Below, in pieces: positions 1 through 8,121 of a stretch of 29,421 nucleotides of DNA (positions are counted from its first letter, which is position 1; each line of letters starts with the position of its first letter). A program made the position numbers and the translations under genes. Where the stretch lies: positions 1 to 29,421 of the forward strand of contig CAJBHE010000069.1 in the NCBI GenBank assembly GCA_903952885.1. Reading direction: 5' to 3'. This stretch comes from an uncultured Burkholderiales bacterium. GTDB lineage: Bacteria > Pseudomonadota > Gammaproteobacteria > Burkholderiales > Burkholderiaceae_C. The notes under the pieces were generated by a model, which did not search any database, was not told where the DNA came from, and saw nothing but the letters and a program-made list of their open reading frames with translations.

Positions 1-1846
1 TAATCCCCCGTGCACCCAAATACGCCTCGTCGTCTTCCAGCTTGCAGCCCACGTTACCTAGCAAACCCGCCAACATCGACAAGTGGAGTTGGTCGTAGCT
101 GGCAGGCAAGGTGTTGATGCGCCATTTGTGCTCGGTCACCACCGTCAGCAGCTGGGTGTGCGTGTCGCGCCATTCGCGCACACGGCGCACATTGATGAAG
201 TTTTGGCGCAACAAGGCTTCGTATTGGCGGTTGCTCAGCTTGTGTTCGTTATTTTTTCCACCGTGCGAATTTTCTAGCCACTTCCACAAGTTGAGGTAGC
301 CGCTGAATTCACTGCGATCGTCGTCAAACTTGGCATGGGCTTGGTCGGCCGCAGCTTGCGCTTCCATCGGGCGATCGCGCACGTCTTGCACACTGAGGGC
401 CGAGGCAATGATGAGCACTTCGTCCAAAGCGTTACGGTCACGCGCTTCCAAAATCATGCGACCCACGCGGGGGTCGAGCGGTAGCTTAGACAACTCACGA
501 CCCATCGGCGTGAGTTCGTTGTCGTCATCCACCGCACCCAACTCGCTCAGCAATTGGTAGCCGTCGGCAATCGCTTTGGGGCGTGGCGCTTCGAGAAACG
601 GAAACTGCTCCACGTTGCCCAAGTGCAGCGACTTCATGCGCAATATCACGCCTGCGAGTGAGCTGCGCAAAATTTCAGGGTCGGTGAATTTGGTTCGACC
701 GTTGAAATCCACCTCGTCATACAAGCGAATGCAAATGCCGTTGGCCACACGGCCGCAACGGCCAGCGCGTTGGTTGGCTGCGGCTTGGCTGATGGGCTCG
801 ACCATGAGCTGCTCCACCTTGCTGCGCCAGCTGTAGCGCTTGACGCGCGCCGTGCCTGCATCAATCACATAGCGAATACCAGGAACAGTGAGCGAGGTTT
901 CGGCCACGTTGGTGGCCAGCACGATGCGGCGTCCACCGCGTGTGTCAAACACACGGTCTTGCTCGGCGGTGGAGAGCCGCGCAAACAAGGGCAGCACCTC
1001 GGCGCTGCGCATGACGGGGCTGTGGCTCAGGTGGGCACGCAAATGATCGGCCGCTTCGCGAATTTCGCGCTCGCCCGGCAAGAACACCAAGATGTCGCCT
1101 TGCTGCGATGGGTTGCTCCACAGCTCGTTCACGCTGTCGGCAATGGCATTGTTCAGGTCGTAATCGCGCTTTTCTTCAAACGGGCGGTAGCGCATCTCTA
1201 CCGGGAATGTACGGCCCGACACCATCAGTACCGGCGCTGGCCCTTTGGCTGACGCAAAGTGCTGCGCAAAACGATCTGCATCAATCGTGGCCGAGGTGAC
1301 GATGATTTTCAGATCGGGCCTGCGCGGCAAGATTTCGCGCAAGTACCCGAGCAGAAAGTCGATATTCAGGCTGCGCTCGTGGGCCTCGTCAATGATGATG
1401 GTGTCGTAGGCTTTGAGCAGTGGGTCGTTTTGCGTCTCGGCCAACAAAATACCGTCGGTCATGAGCTTGACCGACGCGTCTTTGCTCAGGCGGTCTTGGA
1501 AACGGACCTTGAAACCCACCACATCGCCCAGCGGGGTTTTGAGCTCTTCGGCAATGCGCTTGGCCACCGAGCTGGCGGCGATACGGCGGGGCTGGGTGTG
1601 ACCGATGATTTGCTTGCGCTGACCAGGGTTAGGGTTGGACCCCAATTCGCGCCCTTGCCCTCTGCCCAGAGCAAGCGCCATTTTGGGCAACTGCGTGGTT
1701 TTGCCAGAGCCCGTTTCGCCGCACACGATGATGACCTGATGCGCCTGCATGGCAGCCATGATTTCCTCGTGTCTGGCCGAGACAGGCAACGATTCTGGGA
1801 ATTCAATCTGAAGGGGAACGAACGTGGACAAAACAGGCGCTGACAT
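1..1846 (-). CDS. hrpA: ATP-dependent RNA helicase HrpA, N-terminal part (cut by left edge)
   Basis: This is a DEAH-box RNA helicase of the HrpA family, which unwinds or remodels RNA and ribonucleoprotein in the cytoplasm and has been linked to rescue of stalled ribosomes. The 615 codons present start at the only ATG near the conserved N-terminus (minus-strand 1846-1844). Visible motifs in order are Walker A GETGSGKT (residues 43-50), QPRRIAA (about 86-92), the DEAH box IIIDEAHERS (about 151-160), SAT (186-188), then the motif V segment ATNVAETSLTVPGIRYVIDAG-like and QRAGRCGR (motif VI). HrpA proteins are usually about 1300 residues, so roughly half is here and the C-terminal DUF3418-type part lies outside. 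It diverges from argA with about 76 bp between the starts. The family call is secure. A distant paralogue such as HrpB is unlikely, given the match around the helicase motifs. Confidence 0.95.
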   Translation of the reverse strand, partial: MSAPVLSTFVPLQIEFPESLPVSARHEEIMAAMQAHQVIIVCGETGSGKTTQLPKMALALGRGQGRELGSNPNPGQRKQIIGHTQPRRIAASSVAKRIAEELKTPLGDVVGFKVRFQDRLSKDASVKLMTDGILLAETQNDPLLKAYDTIIIDEAHERSLNIDFLLGYLREILPRRPDLKIIVTSATIDADRFAQHFASAKGPAPVLMVSGRTFPVEMRYRPFEEKRDYDLNNAIADSVNELWSNPSQQGDILVFLPGEREIREAADHLRAHLSHSPVMRSAEVLPLFARLSTAEQDRVFDTRGGRRIVLATNVAETSLTVPGIRYVIDAGTARVKRYSWRSKVEQLMVEPISQAAANQRAGRCGRVANGICIRLYDEVDFNGRTKFTDPEILRSSLAGVILRMKSLHLGNVEQFPFLEAPRPKAIADGYQLLSELGAVDDDNELTPMGRELSKLPLDPRVGRMILEARDRNALDEVLIIASALSVQDVRDRPMEAQAAADQAHAKFDDDRSEFSGYLNLWKWLENSHGGKNNEHKLSNRQYEALLRQNFINVRRVREWRDTHTQLLTVVTEHKWRINTLPASYDQLHLSMLAGLLGNVGCKLEDDEAYLGARGI

Positions 1847-1922
1847 GATGGACAATCCGCAATTATCCCCGTCCGGCCCGCCTGAGGTCGTCCACACACT
1901 TACACGCCACCCAACCACCCAC

Positions 1923-3269
1923 ATGTCCGCTGTTTTTGACTTCACCTTTGTGCCATGGTTCCGTTCAGTCGCGCCCTACATTCACATGCACCGCGGCAAG
2001 ACCTTTGTGGTTGGTATCGCCGGCGAGGCGATTGAAGCGGGCAAACTGCCCAACTTGGCGCAGGACTTGGCGCTTATCCAAAGCATGGGCGTGCGCATTG
2101 TGTTGGTGCACGGTTTTCGCCCACAGGTGAATGAGCAACTGCTGGCCAAAGGCCATGTGCCCCACTATTCACACGGCATGCGCATCACCGACGGCGTGGC
2201 CCTTGACTGCGCGCAAGAAGCCGCCGGTCAGTTGCGCTACGAGATTGAAGCCGCCTTCAGCCAAGCCCTGCCCAACACGCCCATGGCGGGTGCCACGGTG
2301 CGCGTGATTTCTGGCAACTTCATCACGGCTCGCCCCGTGGGCATCTTGGACGGTGTGGACTTCCAACACTCAGGTCTGGTGCGCAAGGTGGACGTCGCCG
2401 GTATCACCCAAACGCTGAGCGCGGGCTCCATGGTGTTGATCTCGCCCTTTGGCTTCTCGCCCACCGGTGAAGCGTTTAACTTGACCATGGAAGAAGTGGC
2501 CACTTCAGTGGCCACGGCGCTGCAAGCGGACAAGCTGATTTTTGTCACCGAGACCCCGGGCATCCGCATCAACCCCGCAGAGCCCGCCAGCGAAGACAAC
2601 CCAATCGACACCGAGCTGCCGTTGGACGCCGCCAAAAAGCTGTTGGCCACCCTGCCCCACACCACCAACCCATCTGACATTGCGTTTTACTTGCAGCATT
2701 GCGTCAAAGCCTGTGAGACGGGCGTGGAGCGTAGCCACATTTTGCCTTTTGCAGTGGATGGTTCGCTCTTGCTAGAGGTCTACATGCATGACGGCATTGG
2801 CACGATGGTGGTGGACGAAAAGCTCGAAGAGTTGCGTGAAGCCACGCACGAAGACGTGGGCGGTATCTTGCAACTCATTGAGCCGTTTGAGAACGATGGT
2901 TCACTCGTGAAACGTGACCGCAACGAAATTGAACGCGACATTGGTCAATACACCGTCATCGACCACGACGGCGTGATCTTTGCCTGCGCTGCCCTCTACC
3001 CCTACCCCGAAGCCCAAACCGGTGAGATGGCGGCTCTCACCGTGTCACCCCAATCGCAAGGTCAGGGCGATGGTGAGAAGGTGCTCAAACGCGTCGAACA
3101 CCGCGCTCGCAACAAAGGGCTGAGCAGCATTTTTGTGCTCACCACACGCGCCAAACATTGGTTCTTGAAACGCGGCTTTGTGCAAGTCGATCCCGACTGG
3201 CTGCCCGAAGCCCGCAAGCGCAAATACAACTGGGACCGCAGGAGCTTGGTGTTGGTCAAAAAGCTGTAA
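1923..3269 (+). CDS. argA: N-acetylglutamate synthase ArgA (kinase-like plus GNAT domains)
   Basis: The enzyme transfers acetyl from acetyl-CoA to glutamate, the first committed step of arginine synthesis in the cytoplasm. From ATG 1923 it has 448 residues, matching the usual ArgA length of about 440-450. The N-terminal part is an amino-acid-kinase fold (IAGEAIEAGK, then VRIVLVHGFRPQVNEQL), which in this family binds arginine for feedback control. The C-terminal part is a GNAT acetyltransferase with MAALTVSPQSQGQGDGEKVL as its acetyl-CoA loop, ending in KHWFLKRGFVQVD. The frame is open to a GTG at 1824, and ATGs at 1845 and 1848 are possible starts, but family N-termini begin close to the MSAVFDFTFVPWFR segment, so 1923 is preferred. 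No strong ribosome-binding site is visible before it. The gene ends just before a hairpin. Confidence 0.93.
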   Translation: MSAVFDFTFVPWFRSVAPYIHMHRGKTFVVGIAGEAIEAGKLPNLAQDLALIQSMGVRIVLVHGFRPQVNEQLLAKGHVPHYSHGMRITDGVALDCAQEAAGQLRYEIEAAFSQALPNTPMAGATVRVISGNFITARPVGILDGVDFQHSGLVRKVDVAGITQTLSAGSMVLISPFGFSPTGEAFNLTMEEVATSVATALQADKLIFVTETPGIRINPAEPASEDNPIDTELPLDAAKKLLATLPHTTNPSDIAFYLQHCVKACETGVERSHILPFAVDGSLLLEVYMHDGIGTMVVDEKLEELREATHEDVGGILQLIEPFENDGSLVKRDRNEIERDIGQYTVIDHDGVIFACAALYPYPEAQTGEMAALTVSPQSQGQGDGEKVLKRVEHRARNKGLSSIFVLTTRAKHWFLKRGFVQVDPDWLPEARKRKYNWDRRSLVLVKKL

Positions 3270-3272
3270 TGA

Positions 3273-3298
3273 CAAACGGGGCTCACAAGCCCCGTTTG
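3273..3298. terminator. Hairpin between convergent argA and dsbB
   Basis: A perfect 10-bp inverted repeat, CAAACGGGGC at 3273-3282 and GCCCCGTTTG at 3289-3298, surrounds a 6-base loop and extends to 11 bp if the loop-closing T-A pair is counted. It begins 4 bases after the argA stop codon and lies 20 bases beyond the dsbB stop. The T-runs on both sides are weak, so termination efficiency is uncertain, but the position fits a bidirectional terminator. Confidence 0.75.
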
Positions 3299-3318
3299 GT
3301 TGTTAACACCGATGCAAC

Positions 3319-3852
3319 TCAGGCGTCGCTGCCTACCGAAACGGCCGTCGACTGCGGGCGCAATATGCGCAACGTGGTGACGAGCGCCAAGGCACACAAG
3401 CCCACAAAGGCCACAAACGACCAGTTGGCAATCGAGCCGCCCAAGAAAGTCCAGTCAACCTGGCTGCAATCGCCGCCACCTTTGAAGATCATGGGAATGG
3501 CGCGCTGAAGTGGGAAAGTTTCGATCATGCCGTAGAAGTCGCGACCACACGACACCACCTCAGGTGGGTACCACTGCAGCCACGTTTGACGTGCCGCTAC
3601 ATAAGCTCCGCCACCGGCCAACACCACCAAGCAGCTAGCTGTGATGAGGGCTGATTTGCGCCCAGGCAAGCACGCACCCAACAGAGCAACAAAGGCCATC
3701 AACACCATGACGTAGCGCTGCACAATGCACATCGGGCAAGGCACCAAGCCCACCCCATGTTGCAAATACATGCCAAACGACAACAGGCCAACACAGACCA
3801 GCAAGACGAACCACCAAACACGGTGGGGTGCGTCCAAAAGTTTTACAAGCAT
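3319..3852 (-). CDS. dsbB: Disulfide bond formation protein DsbB
   Basis: DsbB is an inner-membrane protein that reoxidises periplasmic DsbA and passes electrons to quinone. The 177-residue product from ATG 3852 matches the usual length of about 176. Four hydrophobic segments are visible. The first periplasmic redox pair is CPMC (in LVPCPMCIVQRY), and the second pair is formed by the cysteines in VVSCGRDFYG and KGGGDCSQ. The frame extends upstream to 3933, but ATG 3852 is preceded by a GGAGAG ribosome-binding site about 8 bases away and gives the standard N-terminus MLVKLLDAPHR. It is convergent with argA and divergent from the thiol dioxygenase fusion gene. Confidence 0.95.
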   Translation of the reverse strand: MLVKLLDAPHRVWWFVLLVCVGLLSFGMYLQHGVGLVPCPMCIVQRYVMVLMAFVALLGACLPGRKSALITASCLVVLAGGGAYVAARQTWLQWYPPEVVSCGRDFYGMIETFPLQRAIPMIFKGGGDCSQVDWTFLGGSIANWSFVAFVGLCALALVTTLRILRPQSTAVSVGSDA

Positions 3853-3903
3853 TTGACTCTCCAAAGTGGCAAGTTTGGATTGTCGCTGTGAAACAATATC
3901 GCC

Positions 3904-6150
3904 ATGGCTAAAGTGCCAAAAAACCAGAGACAAGCCATGACACTTCGGACACTCCAGCTCGCTGAAACACCACGACTATTTACGTTCTTTACCCAACTCG
4001 ACGCCCTGCTGACAGCCACTTCCGACGAAGCCGCCATTTTGGCAAGTGGCAAAACTCTGTTGGCTGACTTGGTGGCCCATGACGATTGGCTGCCCAACGA
4101 ATTCGCACAGCCTAACCCAGAGCGCTATCAACAATTCTTGCTCTACGCCGACCCCGATGACCGCTTTTCGGTGGTGAGCTTTGTGTGGGGTCCCGGTCAA
4201 GCCACACCCATCCACGACCATACGGTGTGGGGCTTAATCGGCATGTTGCGCGGCGCAGAGCTGTGCCAACCCTTTGCCAAAAACGCCCAAGGTCATTGGC
4301 TACCCAGCGGTGAGCAAAACCGCCTAGAGGCCGGCGATGTAGAAGCCGTGTCGCCCACCATCGGCGACGTGCACCGGGTGTGGAACGCCTTTGCCGACCA
4401 AACCTCGATCAGCATCCATGTCTATGGGGCGAACATTGGCAAAGTCAGCCGCCATGTGTTTCATGAGGACGGCACGGTGAAAGACTTTGTGTCGGGCTAC
4501 AGCAATGCCAAAGTGGAAGCGCCGGATGAGTTGCCACTCACCACAGGTGAGTTCCCCTTCGCTTCGTTTGCCCACGTGCGCGAAACCCTGCTGCAGCGCC
4601 AAGAAATTGCCATCCTGGATGTGCGCGAGGAAGACCCCTTTGCCCAATGCCACCCGTTGTTTGCAGCTAACCTGCCACTGGGCCGCATTGAAGCCGATGC
4701 ATGGACGCGCATCCCGCGCCTCAGCACCTTCATCGTGGTGTACGGCAAGGCCTTCAATGGCGACGACCTGGCCCTGCCTGCGGCTCGCATCTTGAAGCGC
4801 ATGGGCTACACCCATGTGCACCTGCTCAGCGGTGGCCTGCAAGGCTGGCAAGATGCCGGTGGTGAAGTGTTCCGCGATGTCAACGTGCCCAGCAAATCGT
4901 TTGGCGAGTTGGTGGAATCCAAGCGCCACACCCCGTCGCTCTCGGCGCAAGAAGTGAAAGCACTGATTGATGCCAAAGCCGATGTGGTGGTGATGGACGC
5001 ACGCCGCTTTGACGAGTATCAAACCATGAGCATTCCCAGCGGCATCAGCGTACCTGGGGCTGAGCTTGTGTTGCGTGCGCGGGCCCTTGCGCCGAATGCC
5101 GCCACACGCATCATCGTCAACTGTGCGGGGCGCACACGCAGCATCATTGGCACGCAGTCGCTCATCAACTCTGGCATTCCCAACCCCGTCAGCGCGCTGC
5201 GCAACGGCACGATAGGCTGGACGCTTGCGGGCCAAGAACTGGTCAAGGGTGCAAGCGACCATTTTCCTGAAGTGGATGACGCCATCCGCATCAAGGCCGC
5301 CGCCAGCGCCTTTGCCGTGGCGATGCGTGCAGGCGTGAAGCGCGTGCGCATGGACGAACTCAACACCTGGCTGGCCGATGACACACGCACCACTTATTTG
5401 TTTGACGTTCGCACGCCCCAAGAGTACGCCGCAGGCCATGTGGCAGGCGCACGCAATGCCCCCGGTGGCCAACTGGTGCAAGAGACCGACCACCAAGCCG
5501 CTGTGCGTGGCGCACGCTTGGTGCTGTGCGACACCGATGGCACACGCGCCCACATGAGCGCCTCTTGGTTGGCCCAAATGGGTTGGGAGGTGTATGTGGT
5601 AACAGGCCTCACAGCCGAAGATTTCAAACACACCGACGTACCGCATCTGCGCTTGCCTGAGCCGCAAGGCAAAGTGACCGCTGTGAAGGCTGCCCAAGTC
5701 AAAGCTTGGCTGGCTGACCGCAACAGCCACACCGTGGTGCTGGACTTCAGCACCAGCGCCCAATACGTCCAAGGCCACATCCACAGCGCATGGTGGGTGT
5801 TGCGCACACAGTTGAAAGACTCGCTCTCCGCTGCCCACAAAGGCCACCGTTATGTGCTGACCTGCCAAAACGGCAGTGTGTCGCGCTTTGCATGCGCCGA
5901 CGTGCAAGCCTCTGTCAAAAAGGGCGTGGACGTGGTGTGGCTCGACGGCGGCAACGCCGCTTGGCTAGCTAAGGGTGGCAAGCTGCAAACTGGCGACCAC
6001 CAAATGGCCGTCGAGCGCGTGGACCGTTACCGCCGCCCGTATGAAGGCACCAACAACCCCGTGGAGGCCATGCAGGGTTACTTGGATTGGGAATTTGGCT
6101 TGGTCGATCAACTGGCCCGCGATGGAACGCACCACTTCAAGGTGATCTAA
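3904..6150 (+). CDS. Thiol (cysteine-type) dioxygenase fused to four rhodanese-like domains
   Basis: The 748-residue protein joins a cupin thiol dioxygenase to rhodanese modules. In residues 80-200 the iron ligands appear as H104 and H106 (TPIHDH) and H157 (IGDVHRVWN), and the Ser-His-Tyr triad of thiol dioxygenases as S170, H172, Y174 (SISIHVYGAN). Rhodanese-like repeats follow at about 220-325, 345-450, 480-580 and 590-695. Their catalytic-loop positions are Y280 (GKAF follows), C407 (AGRTR follows), C542 (DTDGTR follows) and C654 (QNGSVS follows), so the first module lacks the cysteine. Known family enzymes oxidise cysteine or 3-mercaptopropionate to sulfinates, while rhodaneses carry sulfane sulfur. 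I infer coupled organic-sulfur handling in the cytoplasm; the substrate is unknown. Start 3904 or M12 (3937) are both possible, and neither has a strong ribosome-binding site. The C-terminal 50 residues are an extra conserved-looking tail. Confidence 0.85.
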   Translation: MAKVPKNQRQAMTLRTLQLAETPRLFTFFTQLDALLTATSDEAAILASGKTLLADLVAHDDWLPNEFAQPNPERYQQFLLYADPDDRFSVVSFVWGPGQATPIHDHTVWGLIGMLRGAELCQPFAKNAQGHWLPSGEQNRLEAGDVEAVSPTIGDVHRVWNAFADQTSISIHVYGANIGKVSRHVFHEDGTVKDFVSGYSNAKVEAPDELPLTTGEFPFASFAHVRETLLQRQEIAILDVREEDPFAQCHPLFAANLPLGRIEADAWTRIPRLSTFIVVYGKAFNGDDLALPAARILKRMGYTHVHLLSGGLQGWQDAGGEVFRDVNVPSKSFGELVESKRHTPSLSAQEVKALIDAKADVVVMDARRFDEYQTMSIPSGISVPGAELVLRARALAPNAATRIIVNCAGRTRSIIGTQSLINSGIPNPVSALRNGTIGWTLAGQELVKGASDHFPEVDDAIRIKAAASAFAVAMRAGVKRVRMDELNTWLADDTRTTYLFDVRTPQEYAAGHVAGARNAPGGQLVQETDHQAAVRGARLVLCDTDGTRAHMSASWLAQMGWEVYVVTGLTAEDFKHTDVPHLRLPEPQGKVTAVKAAQVKAWLADRNSHTVVLDFSTSAQYVQGHIHSAWWVLRTQLKDSLSAAHKGHRYVLTCQNGSVSRFACADVQASVKKGVDVVWLDGGNAAWLAKGGKLQTGDHQMAVERVDRYRRPYEGTNNPVEAMQGYLDWEFGLVDQLARDGTHHFKVI

Positions 6151-6205
6151 ACATTGCTACAGTCTTGTCTTTCGTTTTTTATCTTCATCACAGAGAAGCA
6201 CACAC

Positions 6206-6478
6206 ATGTCACGCACCGTTCAATGCATCAAACTCGGCACCGAAGCAGAGGGCCTCGATTTGCCACCGTACCCAGGTGAGTTGGGTAAGCGCATTTGGGA
6301 AAGTGTGAGCAAGCAAGCATGGGCCGACTGGATCAAACAACAAACCATGTTAGTGAACGAAAACCGTTTGAACTTGGCCGACCTGCGCGCCCGTGAATAC
6401 CTGAAGCGCCAGATGGAAAAACACTTCTTTGGCGACGGCGCTGACGCTGTGCAAGGCTACGTCCCCCCAAGCCCTTAA
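6206..6478 (+). CDS. yggX: Fe(2+)-trafficking / oxidative damage protection protein YggX
   Basis: A 90-residue cytoplasmic protein of the YggX family, involved in protecting iron-sulfur clusters and in iron handling under oxidative stress. The length fits the family (about 90 residues). The family hallmarks are the N-terminal MSRTVQC with the conserved cysteine C7, the LPPYPGELGKRIWESVSKQAW segment, and the KQMEKHFFG-like C-terminal helix. A purine-rich GAGAAG lies upstream of the ATG. It is 55 bp after the dioxygenase-rhodanese gene and 5 bp before the mnmC-like frame, so co-transcription with the latter is likely. The pairing of a sulfur oxidation enzyme with an iron-sulfur protection protein may be chance. 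Confidence 0.95.
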   Translation: MSRTVQCIKLGTEAEGLDLPPYPGELGKRIWESVSKQAWADWIKQQTMLVNENRLNLADLRAREYLKRQMEKHFFGDGADAVQGYVPPSP

Positions 6479-6483
6479 GCCGT

Positions 6484-8091
6484 GTGGCTCTGACGCCATC
6501 CGCGCAAACTTGGCAAGGCTACAGCAGCTGGTGCCACACCCAAGCCAGCTTTGACGAGCTGGCTTTTCTTCGTCTGTGGCAGGCGTGGACGGCAGATGCG
6601 CATCGCCCAACCCACTTGCATGTTGTGGCGCACACCGAGCGTCCTTTGCAGGCGCCTACACTGCTCAGCGCTGTTGAATCACAGCCCGAACTGTTGCCCC
6701 TTGCCCAGCAACTAGCTGATCAATGCTGGGGATTGCTGCCAGGCATACACCGCTTGCGCTTTGCTTTGAATAGCGATATGCCAGACAAAACGCACCCAGC
6801 CATCAATAGGCCCGCAAGCTACCGCCTGTCACTCACGCTGTGCGTGAGCCCGCATTCAGACTGGCCCGAGTTTGCTGAAGTACTGCGTGCTCACACGACA
6901 GGTGCTTGCCCAACACCAGTTGAGTTAGCGGCGCTCAAGGAGCGCAGTGTCGCCATCATCGGTGCTGGCATTGCAGGCGCAGGCACGGCTCGCGCCTTGG
7001 CCGAACGTGGATGGCAAGTGACGGTCCTCGATGCCGGCCAAGCGCCTGCTGCTGGTGCATCGGGCTTGCCCGTGGGCGTGGTGGCACCGCACACCTCGCA
7101 CGACGACAGCGGCGTGTCGCGCCTCTCGCGCGCTGGCTTGCGATTGATGGTGCAAAGCATGCACGAATTACTCATCGAAGGCGTGGACTGGGGTTGCACC
7201 GGTGTGCGCGAACGACGCTTGCCCGGCAAAACCCGACGCGGCGGTGTGCCTCTGAGCTGGTTGAACGAGCATGCTCACACGGCCAACGAGTGGACGCGCA
7301 AAGCACCACCGCCCGCGCCTGACGATGCCTTTTGGCATCCACGCGGTGCGTGGCTCAAGCCAGCGCCCTTGGTGCGAGCGTTGCTGGCCCACCCCAACAT
7401 CCGCTGGCAAGGCAACGCCAAGGTGGATGCACTCATCACAAACACCTCAAGGTGGCAAGTGCTGCAAGGCAGCACCGTCTTAGCCGAATCGTCCCGCGTG
7501 GTCTTGGCCGCAGGCCCCGGCTCTGCAGCGCTGATCGCCACCGCCACCCATGACGGCAGCGCTCCGCGCATCAACCCGCTACGCGGACAAATCTCTTGGG
7601 GCTTGATGGCCGATCTGTCTAAGGATGCGTACATGCCCGCGATGCCCGTGAACGGCCATGGCAGCTTTGTGCACAACATCGCATCGCCTGACGGCCAAGC
7701 TTGGTTCACAGGTGCGACCTATGACCGCATCCACGGTGACGCCCGATTGCTTGACGGCGACCATGCCGAGAACCTAGACCGCTTGAAAGTCCTAGAACCT
7801 GACACAGCAGCTGCACTCGCCCCCTTGTTTGCCACCGTGGGCTCAGTCGCACCTCGTGTGCACGGCTGGGCTGGTGTGCGCTGCGGTGTGCACGACCGCT
7901 TGCCCATGACAGGCCGCGTGCCTCACGCGCCCGAGGGCTTGTACATGAACACAGCCATGGGCTCGCGCGGTTTGACGCTGGGCTTACTCTGCGGCGAATT
8001 GCTGGCTGCGCAGTGGCATGGCGAGCCGCTGCCCGTCGAGGCACGCTTGGCTCAGTTTTTAAGTGCCACACGATTCAGGTCAAATGCTTGA
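6484..8091 (+). CDS. mnmC: MnmC-type FAD-dependent tRNA-modifying oxidoreductase with degenerate methyltransferase half
   Basis: MnmC matures the wobble uridine of certain tRNAs: its C-terminal FAD domain removes the carboxymethyl group of cmnm5(s2)U and its N-terminal domain methylates the product. Here the C-terminal half is intact, with a dinucleotide motif GAGIAG at 160-165 in AIIGAGIAGAGTARALAERGW and family segments ASGLPVGVVAPH, LAAGPGSAAL and the terminal GSRGLTLGLLCGELLA. The first 150 residues retain only scattered likeness to the methyltransferase (FLRLWQAW, LLPGIHRLR). The SAM-binding glycine motif and the later catalytic portion are missing, and family MnmC is about 660 residues against 535 here. 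The start is a GTG five bases after yggX with no clear ribosome-binding site, suggesting translational coupling. Oxidoreductase activity is likely and methyltransferase activity unlikely. Confidence 0.85.
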   Translation: MALTPSAQTWQGYSSWCHTQASFDELAFLRLWQAWTADAHRPTHLHVVAHTERPLQAPTLLSAVESQPELLPLAQQLADQCWGLLPGIHRLRFALNSDMPDKTHPAINRPASYRLSLTLCVSPHSDWPEFAEVLRAHTTGACPTPVELAALKERSVAIIGAGIAGAGTARALAERGWQVTVLDAGQAPAAGASGLPVGVVAPHTSHDDSGVSRLSRAGLRLMVQSMHELLIEGVDWGCTGVRERRLPGKTRRGGVPLSWLNEHAHTANEWTRKAPPPAPDDAFWHPRGAWLKPAPLVRALLAHPNIRWQGNAKVDALITNTSRWQVLQGSTVLAESSRVVLAAGPGSAALIATATHDGSAPRINPLRGQISWGLMADLSKDAYMPAMPVNGHGSFVHNIASPDGQAWFTGATYDRIHGDARLLDGDHAENLDRLKVLEPDTAAALAPLFATVGSVAPRVHGWAGVRCGVHDRLPMTGRVPHAPEGLYMNTAMGSRGLTLGLLCGELLAAQWHGEPLPVEARLAQFLSATRFRSNA

Positions 8092-8121
8092 ACACCGAAC
8101 TGTCCAAACCCCAAGCCACCT

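Noticed and set aside
770..1843. Plus-strand open frames within the hrpA region
   Set aside because: They lie antisense to the helicase motifs of hrpA and show no family likeness.
1824..1922. A 33-residue N-terminal extension of argA from GTG 1824
   Set aside because: It would overlap the hrpA start on the other strand and has no likeness to family N-termini; the conserved sequence starts at ATG 1923.
4324..5907. A 527-codon open frame on the minus strand inside the dioxygenase-rhodanese gene
   Set aside because: It is antisense to a gene with clear catalytic motifs; the translated product is His/Ala/Gly-rich without any recognisable domain, as expected for a shadow frame in GC-rich DNA.
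6154..6182. TTGCTA and TTTTAT, 17 bases apart, as a promoter for yggX
   Set aside because: Both hexamers are poor matches to consensus and similar pairs occur by chance in AT-rich gaps; not strong enough to list.
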